19,229 nt of DNA from CADEFF01 sp964569315. Its GTDB lineage: Bacteria; Pseudomonadota; Alphaproteobacteria; Dongiales; Dongiaceae. The notes beneath the pieces are model-generated. The model was not told the DNA's origin. It did no database searches and worked only from the letters and a program-made list of their open reading frames with translations. Within the stretch, counting starts at the first letter, position 1, and every line of letters begins with the position of its first letter. Location of the stretch: contig CAZMUZ010000071.1 in the NCBI GenBank assembly GCA_964569315.1, forward strand, positions 1-19,229, read 5' to 3'. The position numbers and the translations under genes are program-made. Below, in pieces: positions 7,492 to 15,627 of the stretch.

Positions 7492-9477
7492 TCAGCCGAT
7501 CTCGAGGCCGCCATCGCGCGTGATGGCGATCACCGAGGGACGCGGCGGGATACCTTGCTTGAAGTCCGGCCAGTGGGTCGAGGGCCGATCGCGGCTCGAC
7601 CCTTCGCCCGGATGCTGGACCGAAAGGAAAAGGGTGCGGCCGTCGGGCGTGAAGCAGGGCCCGGACGCTTCCGCGCCGCGCGGGCAGCGGAAGAAGTTTC
7701 GGGTGACGCCGCGCCCCGGCCCGACCGCGTCCGTCGCATAGACCCCGTCGCCGATATCGAGCCGCTTCTGCTGGCCGCCCTGGTCGGTCGCGATCCACAG
7801 CCGGCCGCGCGCGTCGAAGGCGAGATTGTCCGGGCAGGCGAGCCAGCCATTGGCGCTCAACCCGGCGCCATAGATCGTCGCCTCCGTCTTCGGATTGCCG
7901 CAGACCAGGAACAGGCCCCAGCCATAGAGCGCCGCGGTATGGTCGATCGCACCGGGCTCGCCCGGCGGCGCCATCTCGATCACATGGCCGGTCACGTTCT
8001 CGGGGCGCGGATTGGCGGGATCGACCTGCTCGCGGCGGCGGTCCCAGTTGTTGCTCATCATGGCGAAGACGTGGCCTGTGGTCGGGCTCGCCTCGACGTC
8101 TTCCGGCCGGTCCATGGGCGTGGCGCCGACGAGGTCGGCCGCGCGGCGCGCCTCGATCAGCACGTCCGCCTGGCTCTGGAACCCGTTGGCTTCGGTGAGC
8201 GGGCCGCTGCCATAGACGAGCGGTAGCCAGGCCAGCGTCCCGTTCGCCTCGAACCGCGCCACGGAGAGCGTGCCGTCGTCGAGCAGCGCGAAGTTGGCTG
8301 CACGATCGTCGGGGTTGTAGGTGCCGGCGCTGACGAAGCGGTAGATATATTCGAAGCGCTCGTCGTCCCCCATATAGATCACCGCGCGGCCGTCGGCCGA
8401 GATCACCACCGGCGCCGCCTCATGCTTGAATCGGCCGAGCGCCGTGCGCTTCACCGGCGTCGAGGCGGGGTCGTAGGGGTCGATCTCGACCACCCAGCCG
8501 AAACGATTCGATTCGTTCGGCTCGCGCGCCACGTCGAAGCGAGGGTCGAACCGCATCCAGGCGCTGAGCGGCTTTTCGTCATAGCCATAGCGCTTGTAGG
8601 CGGCGGCTTCGGGCGATGCCGCGAGATCGCCGCCGAAATAGAAGGTGAAATTCTCCTCGCAGGTCAGGATCGTGCCCCAGGGCGTGATCCCGCCGCCGCA
8701 ATTGCCGAAAGTGCCGTAGACCATGCGTCCGGTCGGATCGGCCGAGGTGACGAGCCGCGGGCTGCCGGCGGCCGGTCCGGAGATCGCGATCGGCGTGCTC
8801 GCCGTGATACGCCGGTTATATTCGCCGTCCAGCACCACGCTCCACTGCCCCCCGTCCTTCTCGATCTCGACGATGCTGTGGCCGACCGCCGCCATCTCCA
8901 CCGCCGCCTGCTCCGCCTTGATGCGCTCGAAGGCGGTTTGGTTCGTCATGAAGGAGAACATGAGCTCGGGCGAGGCGTATTCGTGATTGACGCAGAGCAG
9001 GCCGTGCAGGCTGTTGGTGTTGCCGAAGCTGTAGGGCAGAAAGCCGATGAAGTCGTTGTTGTAGCCGAACTGCATCGCCTGCACGGCGGCCGACTGGTTG
9101 TCCGGGTTGAACGGCGAGGTATCCGGAAAAAGCGGATCGCCCCAGCGCAGCAGCACCTGCGCCTTGTAGCCTTTCGCCAGCCGCGCGTCAGCGTCGAGCC
9201 CGTGCGGGATCTCGGGGAAGGTCAGCGTGCCGATCTGCGGCGCCGGGATGCCGCGATTGAGGAAGGCATCGACATTGCCGCTCTGCTGCGCCGCAGCGGG
9301 CTCGGGCGCACCTGCAGGCGCGAGGAGGGCGCCGGCAGAGGCCATGAGGGCCAGGATGTCGCGGCGCGAGTAGCGCGCGTCGATGATCTCGCGCATCGTG
9401 CGATTGTCGGTCGGATTCGATCCGATATCGTCCCGGTCCCGCACCTCGGCCGGCTGGAAGCGATCGACGATGCTCAT
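7492..9477 (-). CDS. phoX: PhoX-type alkaline phosphatase (DUF839), copy 2
   Basis: A 661-residue paralogue of the neighbouring phosphatase, similar along its whole length. A Tat motif SRRDIL (residues 37-42) precedes a hydrophobic segment ending near AAAQQ. Family signatures include LLCVNHEY, GNCGGGITPWGT with C260 as the probable iron ligand, EEN, FGWVVEIDPY, GRFKHEAA, YMGDDERFEYIYRF and MDRPEDVE. Relative to copy 1 it has a longer segment before the conserved core (about residues 66-85). The ATG at 9477 was preferred over an in-frame GTG at 9498 because AAGGGG lies 5 nt upstream of the ATG, and because copy 1 likewise starts only about 35 residues before its Tat motif. No Pho box is seen in the 186 bp upstream. 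It may be co-transcribed with copy 1, or regulated separately. Confidence 0.92.
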   Translation of the reverse strand: MSIVDRFQPAEVRDRDDIGSNPTDNRTMREIIDARYSRRDILALMASAGALLAPAGAPEPAAAQQSGNVDAFLNRGIPAPQIGTLTFPEIPHGLDADARLAKGYKAQVLLRWGDPLFPDTSPFNPDNQSAAVQAMQFGYNNDFIGFLPYSFGNTNSLHGLLCVNHEYASPELMFSFMTNQTAFERIKAEQAAVEMAAVGHSIVEIEKDGGQWSVVLDGEYNRRITASTPIAISGPAAGSPRLVTSADPTGRMVYGTFGNCGGGITPWGTILTCEENFTFYFGGDLAASPEAAAYKRYGYDEKPLSAWMRFDPRFDVAREPNESNRFGWVVEIDPYDPASTPVKRTALGRFKHEAAPVVISADGRAVIYMGDDERFEYIYRFVSAGTYNPDDRAANFALLDDGTLSVARFEANGTLAWLPLVYGSGPLTEANGFQSQADVLIEARRAADLVGATPMDRPEDVEASPTTGHVFAMMSNNWDRRREQVDPANPRPENVTGHVIEMAPPGEPGAIDHTAALYGWGLFLVCGNPKTEATIYGAGLSANGWLACPDNLAFDARGRLWIATDQGGQQKRLDIGDGVYATDAVGPGRGVTRNFFRCPRGAEASGPCFTPDGRTLFLSVQHPGEGSSRDRPSTHWPDFKQGIPPRPSVIAITRDGGLEIG

Positions 9478-9571
9478 TATAACCCCTTGAAATCCCACAT
9501 CGATGCGCCGCCGCTCGGTTGGGCCGGTCGCAAGGCCGGGTCAGTTTGTCCCGGATTCGAGGCCGCGGAAA

Positions 9572-9599
9572 GCGGCGAGAGCGCGGCGTCTCGCCGCGC
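9572..9599. repeat. Two mutually exclusive hairpins upstream of phoX copy 2
   Basis: A 9-bp stem (9572-9580 with 9589-9597, 8-nt loop) and an 8-bp stem (9581-9588 with 9592-9599, 3-nt loop) share their 3' arm, so only one can form at a time. They lie between the pdeM stop and the phoX copy 2 start. Terminator, attenuator and chance in GC-rich DNA are all possible; there is no T tract. Confidence 0.4.
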
Positions 9600-9663
9600 C
9601 GTGATCGAGAATTGGCCGGCTGGCTTTGCCGGCTGCGTGAGGTGCCGGATTGTCGGCAAGGCG

Positions 9664-10356
9664 CTAAAGCGCCGACGCCGGAAAGCTGTGCAGCTTCTGG
9701 CGCCCGAGAATATGAACGCGATAGCCATCCGGGAAAAGTCCGGCGATGGCGGCGTCCCGCGCGTCGAGACCGCCGGCATAGGCGCCGAAAGCCGGCAGGA
9801 CGAGCCTTCGTCCGTCCTCGACGAAGCAGCGTCCGACCACCCGCCGCCCACGCCAGGAGATGCCGGCCTTCGGATGATAATGGCCGGAGATTTCGCCGGC
9901 CGGCCTCGCCTCGAGGGTCGCTTCGTGCCGGAAGCGAAGCGGCCCTTCCGCGAACTCGGCCAACACACGGCCGCCCCAGCTTTCCGGTGGGGCCGGATCG
10001 TGATTGCCGGCGATCCAGATCCAGTCCCGCCCGGATGCCAGCCCGGCGATGCGTTCGCCGATGGCGCGGGGAAGGCGGTTCGCCGCCTTGCGGTCGTGGA
10101 AGCTGTCGCCGAGGCAGATCACCCGTGCGGGCCGCAGCTCCTCCACGAGCGCCGCGACCAGCCGCAGCGTCTCGTCGCTGTCATAAGGCGGCAGAAGACG
10201 GCCGCGCGCGGCGAATTCCGAGCCCTTCTCGAGATGCAGATCGGCGACGGCGAGGAGCGCGCGGGCGGGCCACCAGAGGGCGCCGGGCGCGAGCGCGACC
10301 ACGCTTGCGCCGTTGAGGCGGAAGGCGGCCCCCGTCGCGAGGAGCGTCGCGCTCAC
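9664..10356 (-). CDS. pdeM: Ligase-associated DNA damage response endonuclease PdeM
   Basis: A 230-residue calcineurin-like metallophosphoesterase. The ordered metal-binding motifs are DLHLEKG (residues 39-45), GDSFHD (83-88), GNHD (117-120) and GHYHP (158-162), the set seen in PdeM proteins encoded beside a ligase-associated DEXH helicase. The family is linked by gene context to bacterial DNA-repair operons that also carry an ATP-dependent ligase and an exonuclease; the in vivo substrate is not settled. The start is GTG at 10356, overlapping the helicase stop as GTGA, so the two are translationally coupled. The frame is open far upstream, but similarity begins only here. The stop lies within a perfect 14-bp palindrome (9660-9673). 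Confidence 0.88.
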   Translation of the reverse strand: MSATLLATGAAFRLNGASVVALAPGALWWPARALLAVADLHLEKGSEFAARGRLLPPYDSDETLRLVAALVEELRPARVICLGDSFHDRKAANRLPRAIGERIAGLASGRDWIWIAGNHDPAPPESWGGRVLAEFAEGPLRFRHEATLEARPAGEISGHYHPKAGISWRGRRVVGRCFVEDGRRLVLPAFGAYAGGLDARDAAIAGLFPDGYRVHILGRQKLHSFPASAL

Positions 10357-12824
10357 AGCGGCAGCTCCGGCGCCGGTTCCTCGGCCGTCGCCTCCTCGAT
10401 GAGCGCGGTCGCCGCCTCGTCCATCAGCTCGTCGACGGCCTGCCCATAGACGGCGGTCTTGCCGATATCGAGCATGGCCGGCAGCGCAAGCGGCGAGACG
10501 CGCGAGAGCCGCCGCACCTTTATCCGCCCCTTGATCCGCCGCAGCATCCGGGCAAGACGGCCGACGTCGGTGAGGCCGCTCGCCGCGTCGGCGCGGGTCG
10601 CGCGCAGCAGGATGTGGCTCGGTTCGTGCTTGCGCAGCACGTCGTAGATGAGATCGGAGCTGAACGTCACCTGCTTGCCCGTCTTGGTCTCGCCCGGATG
10701 GTGGCGCTCGATGAGCCCGGCGACAATCGCCACATTGCGGAAAGATCGCTTGAGCATGCTCGATTCGTCCATCCAGGCCTCGAGGTCGTCGCCCAGCATG
10801 TCCTCGTCGAAGAGCGCGTCGATGTCGCGCACCGGCCGCAGGCTCCAGACCGCGATCACATAGTCGCTGGCCACGAAGCCGAGCGGCCGCAGACCCGCTC
10901 GCTCCATGCGGCGGGTCAGCAGCATGCCGAGCGTCTGGTGCGCGTTGCGGCCCTCGAAGCTGTAGGCGACCAGGAACTCCTTTTTGTTGCGCGGGAAGCA
11001 TTCGACCAGCATCCCGTCGCCCTCGGGCAGGCTCGAGCGCCGCCGCTGCATCTCGAGCCATTCGCGCACCGGGCCCGGCAGGCTCCGCCAGCGCCCCGGT
11101 TCGGCCAGGAGCGAGCGCACGCGTCGGGCGAGCTGCGTGGTGAGGGGGAGCCGGCCGCCGGCATAGGCGGGCACTTTCGGCTCGCCGCCGCCCTTGGCGC
11201 GGCTCACCACGGCGGCCATGTCGCGGATCCCCTCGAAGCGCAGCAGCTCGCCCGCGAAGATGAAGGTGTCGCCCGGCAGCAGGCCCTGGATGAAATACTC
11301 CTCGACCTCGCCCAGCACGCGGCCCCGCCCGAGCCGCACCCGCAGCATCGGCTCCTGGACGATGGTGCCGACATTCATCCGATAGCGCCGCAGGACGGTC
11401 GGATTCGCGGCGCGGTAGAGCCCATCCTCGTTCCGCACGATACGGTGCCAGCGCTCGTAGCTCCGCAGCGCATATCCGCCGGTCGCGACGTAGTCGAGCA
11501 CCGCATCGAAGTCGGCGCGCGGCAGGGCGCGATAGGGTGCGGCCGAGGTGACTTCCGCATAGAGCGCATCCGCCGCGAAAGGCGCCTCGCAGGCCATGCC
11601 GAGGATGTGCTGGGCCAGCACGTCGAGGCCGCCCGGCCGCGGCGGATCGCCATCGAGCTCGTTCTCCCGGATCGCTTCGACCGCCGCGCGGCATTCCAGC
11701 ACCTCGAAGCGGTTGGCCGGCACCAGCAAAGCGCGGCTCGGCTCGTCGAGCCGGTGGTTCGATCGGCCGATCCGCTGGATGAGGCGTGACGCGCCCTTGG
11801 GGGCGCCGACCTGGATGACGAGATCGACCGCCGCCCAGTCCACGCCGAGATCGAGCGAGGAGGTGGCGACCACCGCCCGGAGCGCGCCGCGCGCCATGGC
11901 CGCCTCGACCTTCCGCCGCTGCTCCGGCGCGAGGCTGCCGTGATGGAGCGCGATAGGCAGGTTCGCCTCGTTGATCCGCCAGAGCGCGTTGAAGACGAGC
12001 TCGGCCTGGGCGCGGGTATTGACGAAGACGAGCGCGGTCGTGGCGCCGGCGATCGCCGCATGGACCTCCTCGATCGCATGCAGCGCCATGTGCCCCGACC
12101 AGGGCAGGTAGGCGCCGGTGGCGAGAATGGCGATCTCCGCCCTGGCGCCGCTGCGGCCGCGGACGAGCCTCACCGAATCGTCGCTCGCACGGCCGGTCGG
12201 CGAGATCTAGTCGAGCAGGGCTTGTTCGTCGGCGACCGTCGCCGAGAGGCCGACGCGCCGGCATTGCGGGGCGAGCCGCTGCAGCCGCGCCAGGCCGAGC
12301 GCCAGCAGATCGCCGCGCTTGATGCCGGCGAGCGCATGCAGCTCGTCCACCACCACCCGCCTGAGGTTGCGGAAGATCGCGGGCGCGTCGGCATAGGAAA
12401 GCAGCAGCGCCAGCGATTCCGGCGTGGTGAGGAGGATATGCGGCGGGCGTCGGCGCTGGCGCTGGCGTTTCGATTGCTTGGTGTCGCCGGTCCGCGTCTC
12501 GGCGTCGATCGCGAGGCCCATTTCCGCGACCGGGATCTCGAGGTTGCGATGGATGTCGATGGCGAGCGCCTTCAGCGGCGAAATATAGAGCGTGTGCAGA
12601 CCCTCGCGCGGGCGTTCGGCCAGCTCCACGAGGCTCGGCAGGAATCCGGCGAGCGTCTTGCCGCCGCCGGTGGGGGCGATCAGCAGGGCGGAGCGCCCCT
12701 CGCGGTCGGCCTCGAGCAGGGCGAGCTGATGGGCGTGCGGTTTCCACCCGCGCGCGGCGAACCAGCCGGCAAAGGGCTCGGGGAGGTCCGGCGCCGGGGC
12801 CGGGCTGGGCTTGGAGCGGGTCAC
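10353..12824 (-). pseudogene. Ligase-associated DEXH-box helicase, interrupted by an in-frame amber codon
   Basis: Read through, the frame encodes about 823 residues of an Lhr-type superfamily 2 helicase. RecA domain 1 has Walker A PTGGGKT (51-57), DELH (160-163) and SAT (194-196). A TAG at 12207-12209 (codon 206) then interrupts the same frame. RecA domain 2 and the C-terminal region continue without a shift, with GRSNHR and a long winged-helix/DUF-type tail. A single base change (for example TGG to TAG, in the usual position of a conserved tryptophan-containing stretch) would explain it. The start is taken as GTG at 12824, just before conserved sequence. Possible outcomes are a dead gene, two separately translated halves (GTG at 12173 has no clear ribosome binding site), readthrough, or a sequence error. 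It overlaps pdeM, its usual partner. Confidence 0.85.
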
Positions 12825-12839
12825 GGGCCCGACTATAAC
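12811..12839 (+). promoter_or_regulatory. Candidate sigma-70 promoter for the nucleosidase gene
   Basis: TTGGAG (12811-12816) and TATAAC (12834-12839) are separated by exactly 17 bp, in the divergent gap between the helicase and the nucleosidase. The -35 lies inside the first codons of the helicase on the other strand. The match is moderate. Confidence 0.45.
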
Positions 12840-12894
12840 GGTCCGCGCGGGACGGCTCGACGCTTGCGCGCGGGGCCGGCCGCCAGGGGGAATG

Positions 12895-13662
12895 ATGGTG
12901 GCATCCGCCCGCCCGGTCGGGGTGATATGCGCGCTGGCGGAAGAGCTGGTCGCGCTGGAAGCCGCCCTGGCAGGAAAGCGCGCCGCGCGCCGGGCCGGCG
13001 TCCGGCTGATCTTCGGGCGTATCGATGGAAAGCGCGTCGTCCTTGCCGAAGGCGGCGTCGGCAAGGTGAGTGCGGCTCAGATCGCGACCCTGCTCGTGGA
13101 AAGATACGAGTGCCGGGCGCTCGCCAATTCCGGCGTTGCCGGCGGGCTCGATCCGGGCTGGGGCATCGGCGATATCCTGATCGCCGATCGTATGGCGCAG
13201 CATGATTTCGGTGCGGTCACCGACAAGGGCTGGCGCTATTTCCGCGGCGGCCAGCCGCCCTGGCCGGGTCCCGTCACCGATCTCTACTTCCGCCTATCGC
13301 CCGAGCGGCGCGCCAGGCTCGCACGCGCGCTCACCGGCTTCGCGCTGCCGACGCTCTCGGCCGCGGTCACCGGCAAGCCGCGCCGCCCGAAATGGGGCTT
13401 CGGCACCATCGTGACCGGCGATCAGTTCGTGAGCAGCGCCAAATTGGGCCGGCGGCTGCGGACGGATTTCGGCGCCCAGGCGACCGAGATGGAAGGGGCG
13501 GCGGTGGCGCAGGTGGCGGAACGCTATCGCCTGCCCTGGCTCGTGGTCCGCGCCCTCAGCGACCGCGCCGACCGGCAGTCGATCCGCGACATCCGCGCCT
13601 TTCTCGAGGAATCCGGGCGGTCGGCGGCCATGGTGCTGGCGCGGCTGCTGCCCGCACTCTGA
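12895..13662 (+). CDS. 5'-methylthioadenosine/S-adenosylhomocysteine nucleosidase-like protein
   Basis: A 255-residue phosphorylase/nucleosidase (PNP/UDP family 1) protein. Residues matching MTA/SAH nucleosidase are the N-terminal ICALAEEL (E16/E17, nucleophile-water activator position), SGVAGGLDP (79-87), IGDILIAD, a GTIVTGDQF motif, EMEGAA (E198-A203, ribose-contacting glutamate near E200) and ALSDRAD with D223 as the general acid. The reaction would be hydrolysis of the N-glycosidic bond of methylthioadenosine or S-adenosylhomocysteine, releasing adenine in the cytoplasm. The start is ambiguous: ATG at 12892 and ATG at 12895 are adjacent, and the second is better spaced from the GGGGG ribosome binding site. 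Hopanoid-type nucleosidase paralogues have a similar fold, so substrate specificity is inferred. Confidence 0.82.
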   Translation: MVASARPVGVICALAEELVALEAALAGKRAARRAGVRLIFGRIDGKRVVLAEGGVGKVSAAQIATLLVERYECRALANSGVAGGLDPGWGIGDILIADRMAQHDFGAVTDKGWRYFRGGQPPWPGPVTDLYFRLSPERRARLARALTGFALPTLSAAVTGKPRRPKWGFGTIVTGDQFVSSAKLGRRLRTDFGAQATEMEGAAVAQVAERYRLPWLVVRALSDRADRQSIRDIRAFLEESGRSAAMVLARLLPAL

Positions 13663-13679
13663 TCGACCTGATTCCGACG

Positions 13680-14108
13680 TCAGCCGCGATGGCGCCCTTC
13701 GGCGATCGCCTGCCGCAGGGCGGAAAGCGCCGCCTCGAGCACCGTCGTGCCATAGGGCATCGGCGGGAACTGCCCCCAGACCGGCTTCGGCCAGGCGGGA
13801 TCGCCCTCGGTTCGCGCCACCACATGGAGATGGAACTGCGGCACCATGTTGCCGAGCGCCGCGATATTGACCTTGTCGGGCGCATGGAGCGCCCGCAGAA
13901 GCCGGCTGGCGGCGGCGGCCTCCTCGACGAGCCGGCCGCGATCGGCCGGCGAGAGGTCCTCGATCTCGCGGATCGCCGGGCGCCGCGGCACCAGAATGAG
14001 CCAGGGCCAGCGGGCCTCGTTCATCAGCAACAGAAGCGACAGATCCCAGGCGGCGACCTCCGCCGTATCGGCCCGGAGCCGCTCATGCAGCGCGAATTGC
14101 TCGGTCAT
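13680..14108 (-). CDS. HIT-domain protein
   Basis: A 142-residue histidine-triad fold protein, likely a nucleotide hydrolase or transferase acting on dinucleoside polyphosphates or AMP conjugates. The triad reads QFHLHV (residues 91-96): the second and third histidines (H93, H95) are present and the first is glutamine, a variant common in alphaproteobacterial HIT proteins. WPWLILVPRR near residues 34-43 and the NMVPQ lead-in are family-typical. The ATG at 14108 was chosen because conserved sequence begins there; an upstream ATG at 14189 adds 27 residues without visible similarity. Neither has a clear ribosome binding site. It is convergent with the nucleosidase gene (17-bp gap). The fold is sure, the substrate unknown. 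Confidence 0.85.
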   Translation of the reverse strand: MTEQFALHERLRADTAEVAAWDLSLLLLMNEARWPWLILVPRRPAIREIEDLSPADRGRLVEEAAAASRLLRALHAPDKVNIAALGNMVPQFHLHVVARTEGDPAWPKPVWGQFPPMPYGTTVLEAALSALRQAIAEGRHRG

Positions 14109-14337
14109 GGAGAAAGCGGCTCGACCCTGTCCAGCGAAACGATGGCGAAAGCTTACCGTATTTTCCGCAAGGGCGGAGAGGCCGGCCATTGCCCGGCAAA
14201 GGACGCAGATCCCGGGGGTTGCGGCGCATCGTAAGATTCCCTTCCCGCAAATCCTGCACTAGCATGGCGCCTGGACCGCACCATCGTCCGGTCGCTGGGC
14301 TCGGTGCCGATCGTCGACTAGGGTAGGTCTTCCCCCC

Positions 14338-15621
14338 GTGGTTCTCACCGCCCTTCGCTCCGTCGCTTCGCTGCTGTTCGGTGCCGGAATCCTCATTCTC
14401 GGCAATTCGCTCCTCGGCATTTTGCTGCCGGTGCGTCTCGGCGTGGAGGATGTGCCGCCGGCGATCGCCGGCCTCGTCATGTCCGCCTATTACGCGGGGC
14501 TGGTCGCGGGCAGCCTCTGGGGCAAGCGGGTCATCACCCGCGTCGGCCATATCCGCGCCTTCGCCGCCTTCGCGGCGCTGCTCTGCGCTGCGACCCTGAG
14601 CCATGCGCTCTGGTTCGACCCGGCGCCCTGGGCCGCGCTCCGCTTCATCAGCGGCTTCTGCATGGCGGCCCTGTTCGCCACCATCGAGAGCTGGCTCAAC
14701 GAGCGCTCCGGCAACGAGGCGCGCGGACAGGTGCTCTCGCTCTACCAATGGACCGCCTATCTGGCGACGGGGCTCGGGCAGCTCCTGGTAAACCTCGCCG
14801 ATGTGCGCGCGCTCGAGCTTTACATCGTCGCGGCGCTGCTGCTGAGCCTCTCGCTGCTGCCCGTGGTGCTCACCCGCGTCCAGGGACCGGACCTCAGCGG
14901 CATCAAGCCGCTCTCGCTGAAGGAGCTCTACCGGATCTCGCCGCTCGGCGTGGCCGGCTGCTTCGGCGCCGGCATCATGAGCGGCGGCTTTTATGGCATG
15001 GGCCCGATTTATGGCCAGGAGGTCGGCCTCACCGTGCTGCAGATATCGCTGTTCATGGGGGCGGCGATCCTCGGCGGGCTCATCCTGCAATGGCCGATCG
15101 GCCGGCTCTCCGACCGGTTCGACCGGCGCACCATCCTGCTGCTCGTGCTGATCGTGACCGCGGCCGCCTTCGGCGTGATGTATTTCTTCAGCGCCGCCGG
15201 GGTCGACTCGATGGCTTTCCTGCTCGGAATGCCGGTGTTGTTCGGCGGCGCCATGTCCACCATCTATCCGATCGCTGTCTCCCATGCCTTCGACTATGTG
15301 TCGCGCGAGCGCATGGTGGCGGCCTCGAGCGGGCTGCTGCTCGCCTGGGCGGTCGGCTCGACCATCGGTCCCTTCTCCGTCTCGCTGCTGATGAACTGGT
15401 TCGGCTCGCCCATGCTGTTCCTGTTCCTCGCCGCGATGACGGCAATGCTGGCGGTCTTCGCCCGCTACCGCATGAGCCGGCGTGCGGCGCTGCCGGCTTC
15501 GGAGCAGGCCACCTTCGTGCCGTCGACGCCGGCCGGCGAGGTTGCGGGCTCGCTCGACCCGCGCCAGGAAAAGGGCGCCAATTTCGGCCATGCGCCCCGC
15601 TCCTCGGCCGCCGGAGGCTGA
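14338..15621 (+). CDS. Major facilitator superfamily transporter
   Basis: A 427-residue integral membrane protein with 12 predicted hydrophobic helices and a basic cytoplasmic loop after helix 2 (GSLWGKRVITRVGH, about residues 58-71). The second half repeats this with RLSDRFDRRT (about residues 257-266), the hallmark of MFS permeases. The ESWLNERSGNEARGQ segment after helix 4 resembles YcaD-like MFS proteins. The C-terminal 45 residues are polar and probably cytoplasmic. The start is a GTG at 14338 with only a weak upstream GGTAGG. It ends 6 bp before the adenine deaminase gene, so the two are probably co-transcribed. A nucleobase or nucleoside substrate is suggested by that context only; the sequence does not show the cargo. 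Confidence 0.88.
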   Translation: MVLTALRSVASLLFGAGILILGNSLLGILLPVRLGVEDVPPAIAGLVMSAYYAGLVAGSLWGKRVITRVGHIRAFAAFAALLCAATLSHALWFDPAPWAALRFISGFCMAALFATIESWLNERSGNEARGQVLSLYQWTAYLATGLGQLLVNLADVRALELYIVAALLLSLSLLPVVLTRVQGPDLSGIKPLSLKELYRISPLGVAGCFGAGIMSGGFYGMGPIYGQEVGLTVLQISLFMGAAILGGLILQWPIGRLSDRFDRRTILLLVLIVTAAAFGVMYFFSAAGVDSMAFLLGMPVLFGGAMSTIYPIAVSHAFDYVSRERMVAASSGLLLAWAVGSTIGPFSVSLLMNWFGSPMLFLFLAAMTAMLAVFARYRMSRRAALPASEQATFVPSTPAGEVAGSLDPRQEKGANFGHAPRSSAAGG

Positions 15622-15627
15622 GCGGCG

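Noticed and set aside
8422..10449. Long plus-strand open frame (675 codons) across phoX copy 2 and pdeM
   Set aside because: It spans two real minus-strand genes and the gap between them; composition is of a GC-rich shadow frame and there is no domain.
12174..12206. Possibility that the helicase was split by a frameshift or an insertion element
   Set aside because: Both halves are in the same frame with only one stop codon and no target duplication or inserted sequence.
10357..13203. Upstream extension of the pdeM frame by about 949 codons
   Set aside because: It runs through the helicase in another frame; PdeM similarity starts only at the GTG at 10356, which overlaps the helicase stop.
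14109..14337. 229-bp gap between the HIT and MFS genes searched for a small gene, RNA or riboswitch
   Set aside because: Only short GC-rich inverted repeats were seen; no purine-riboswitch core or convincing promoter was found.
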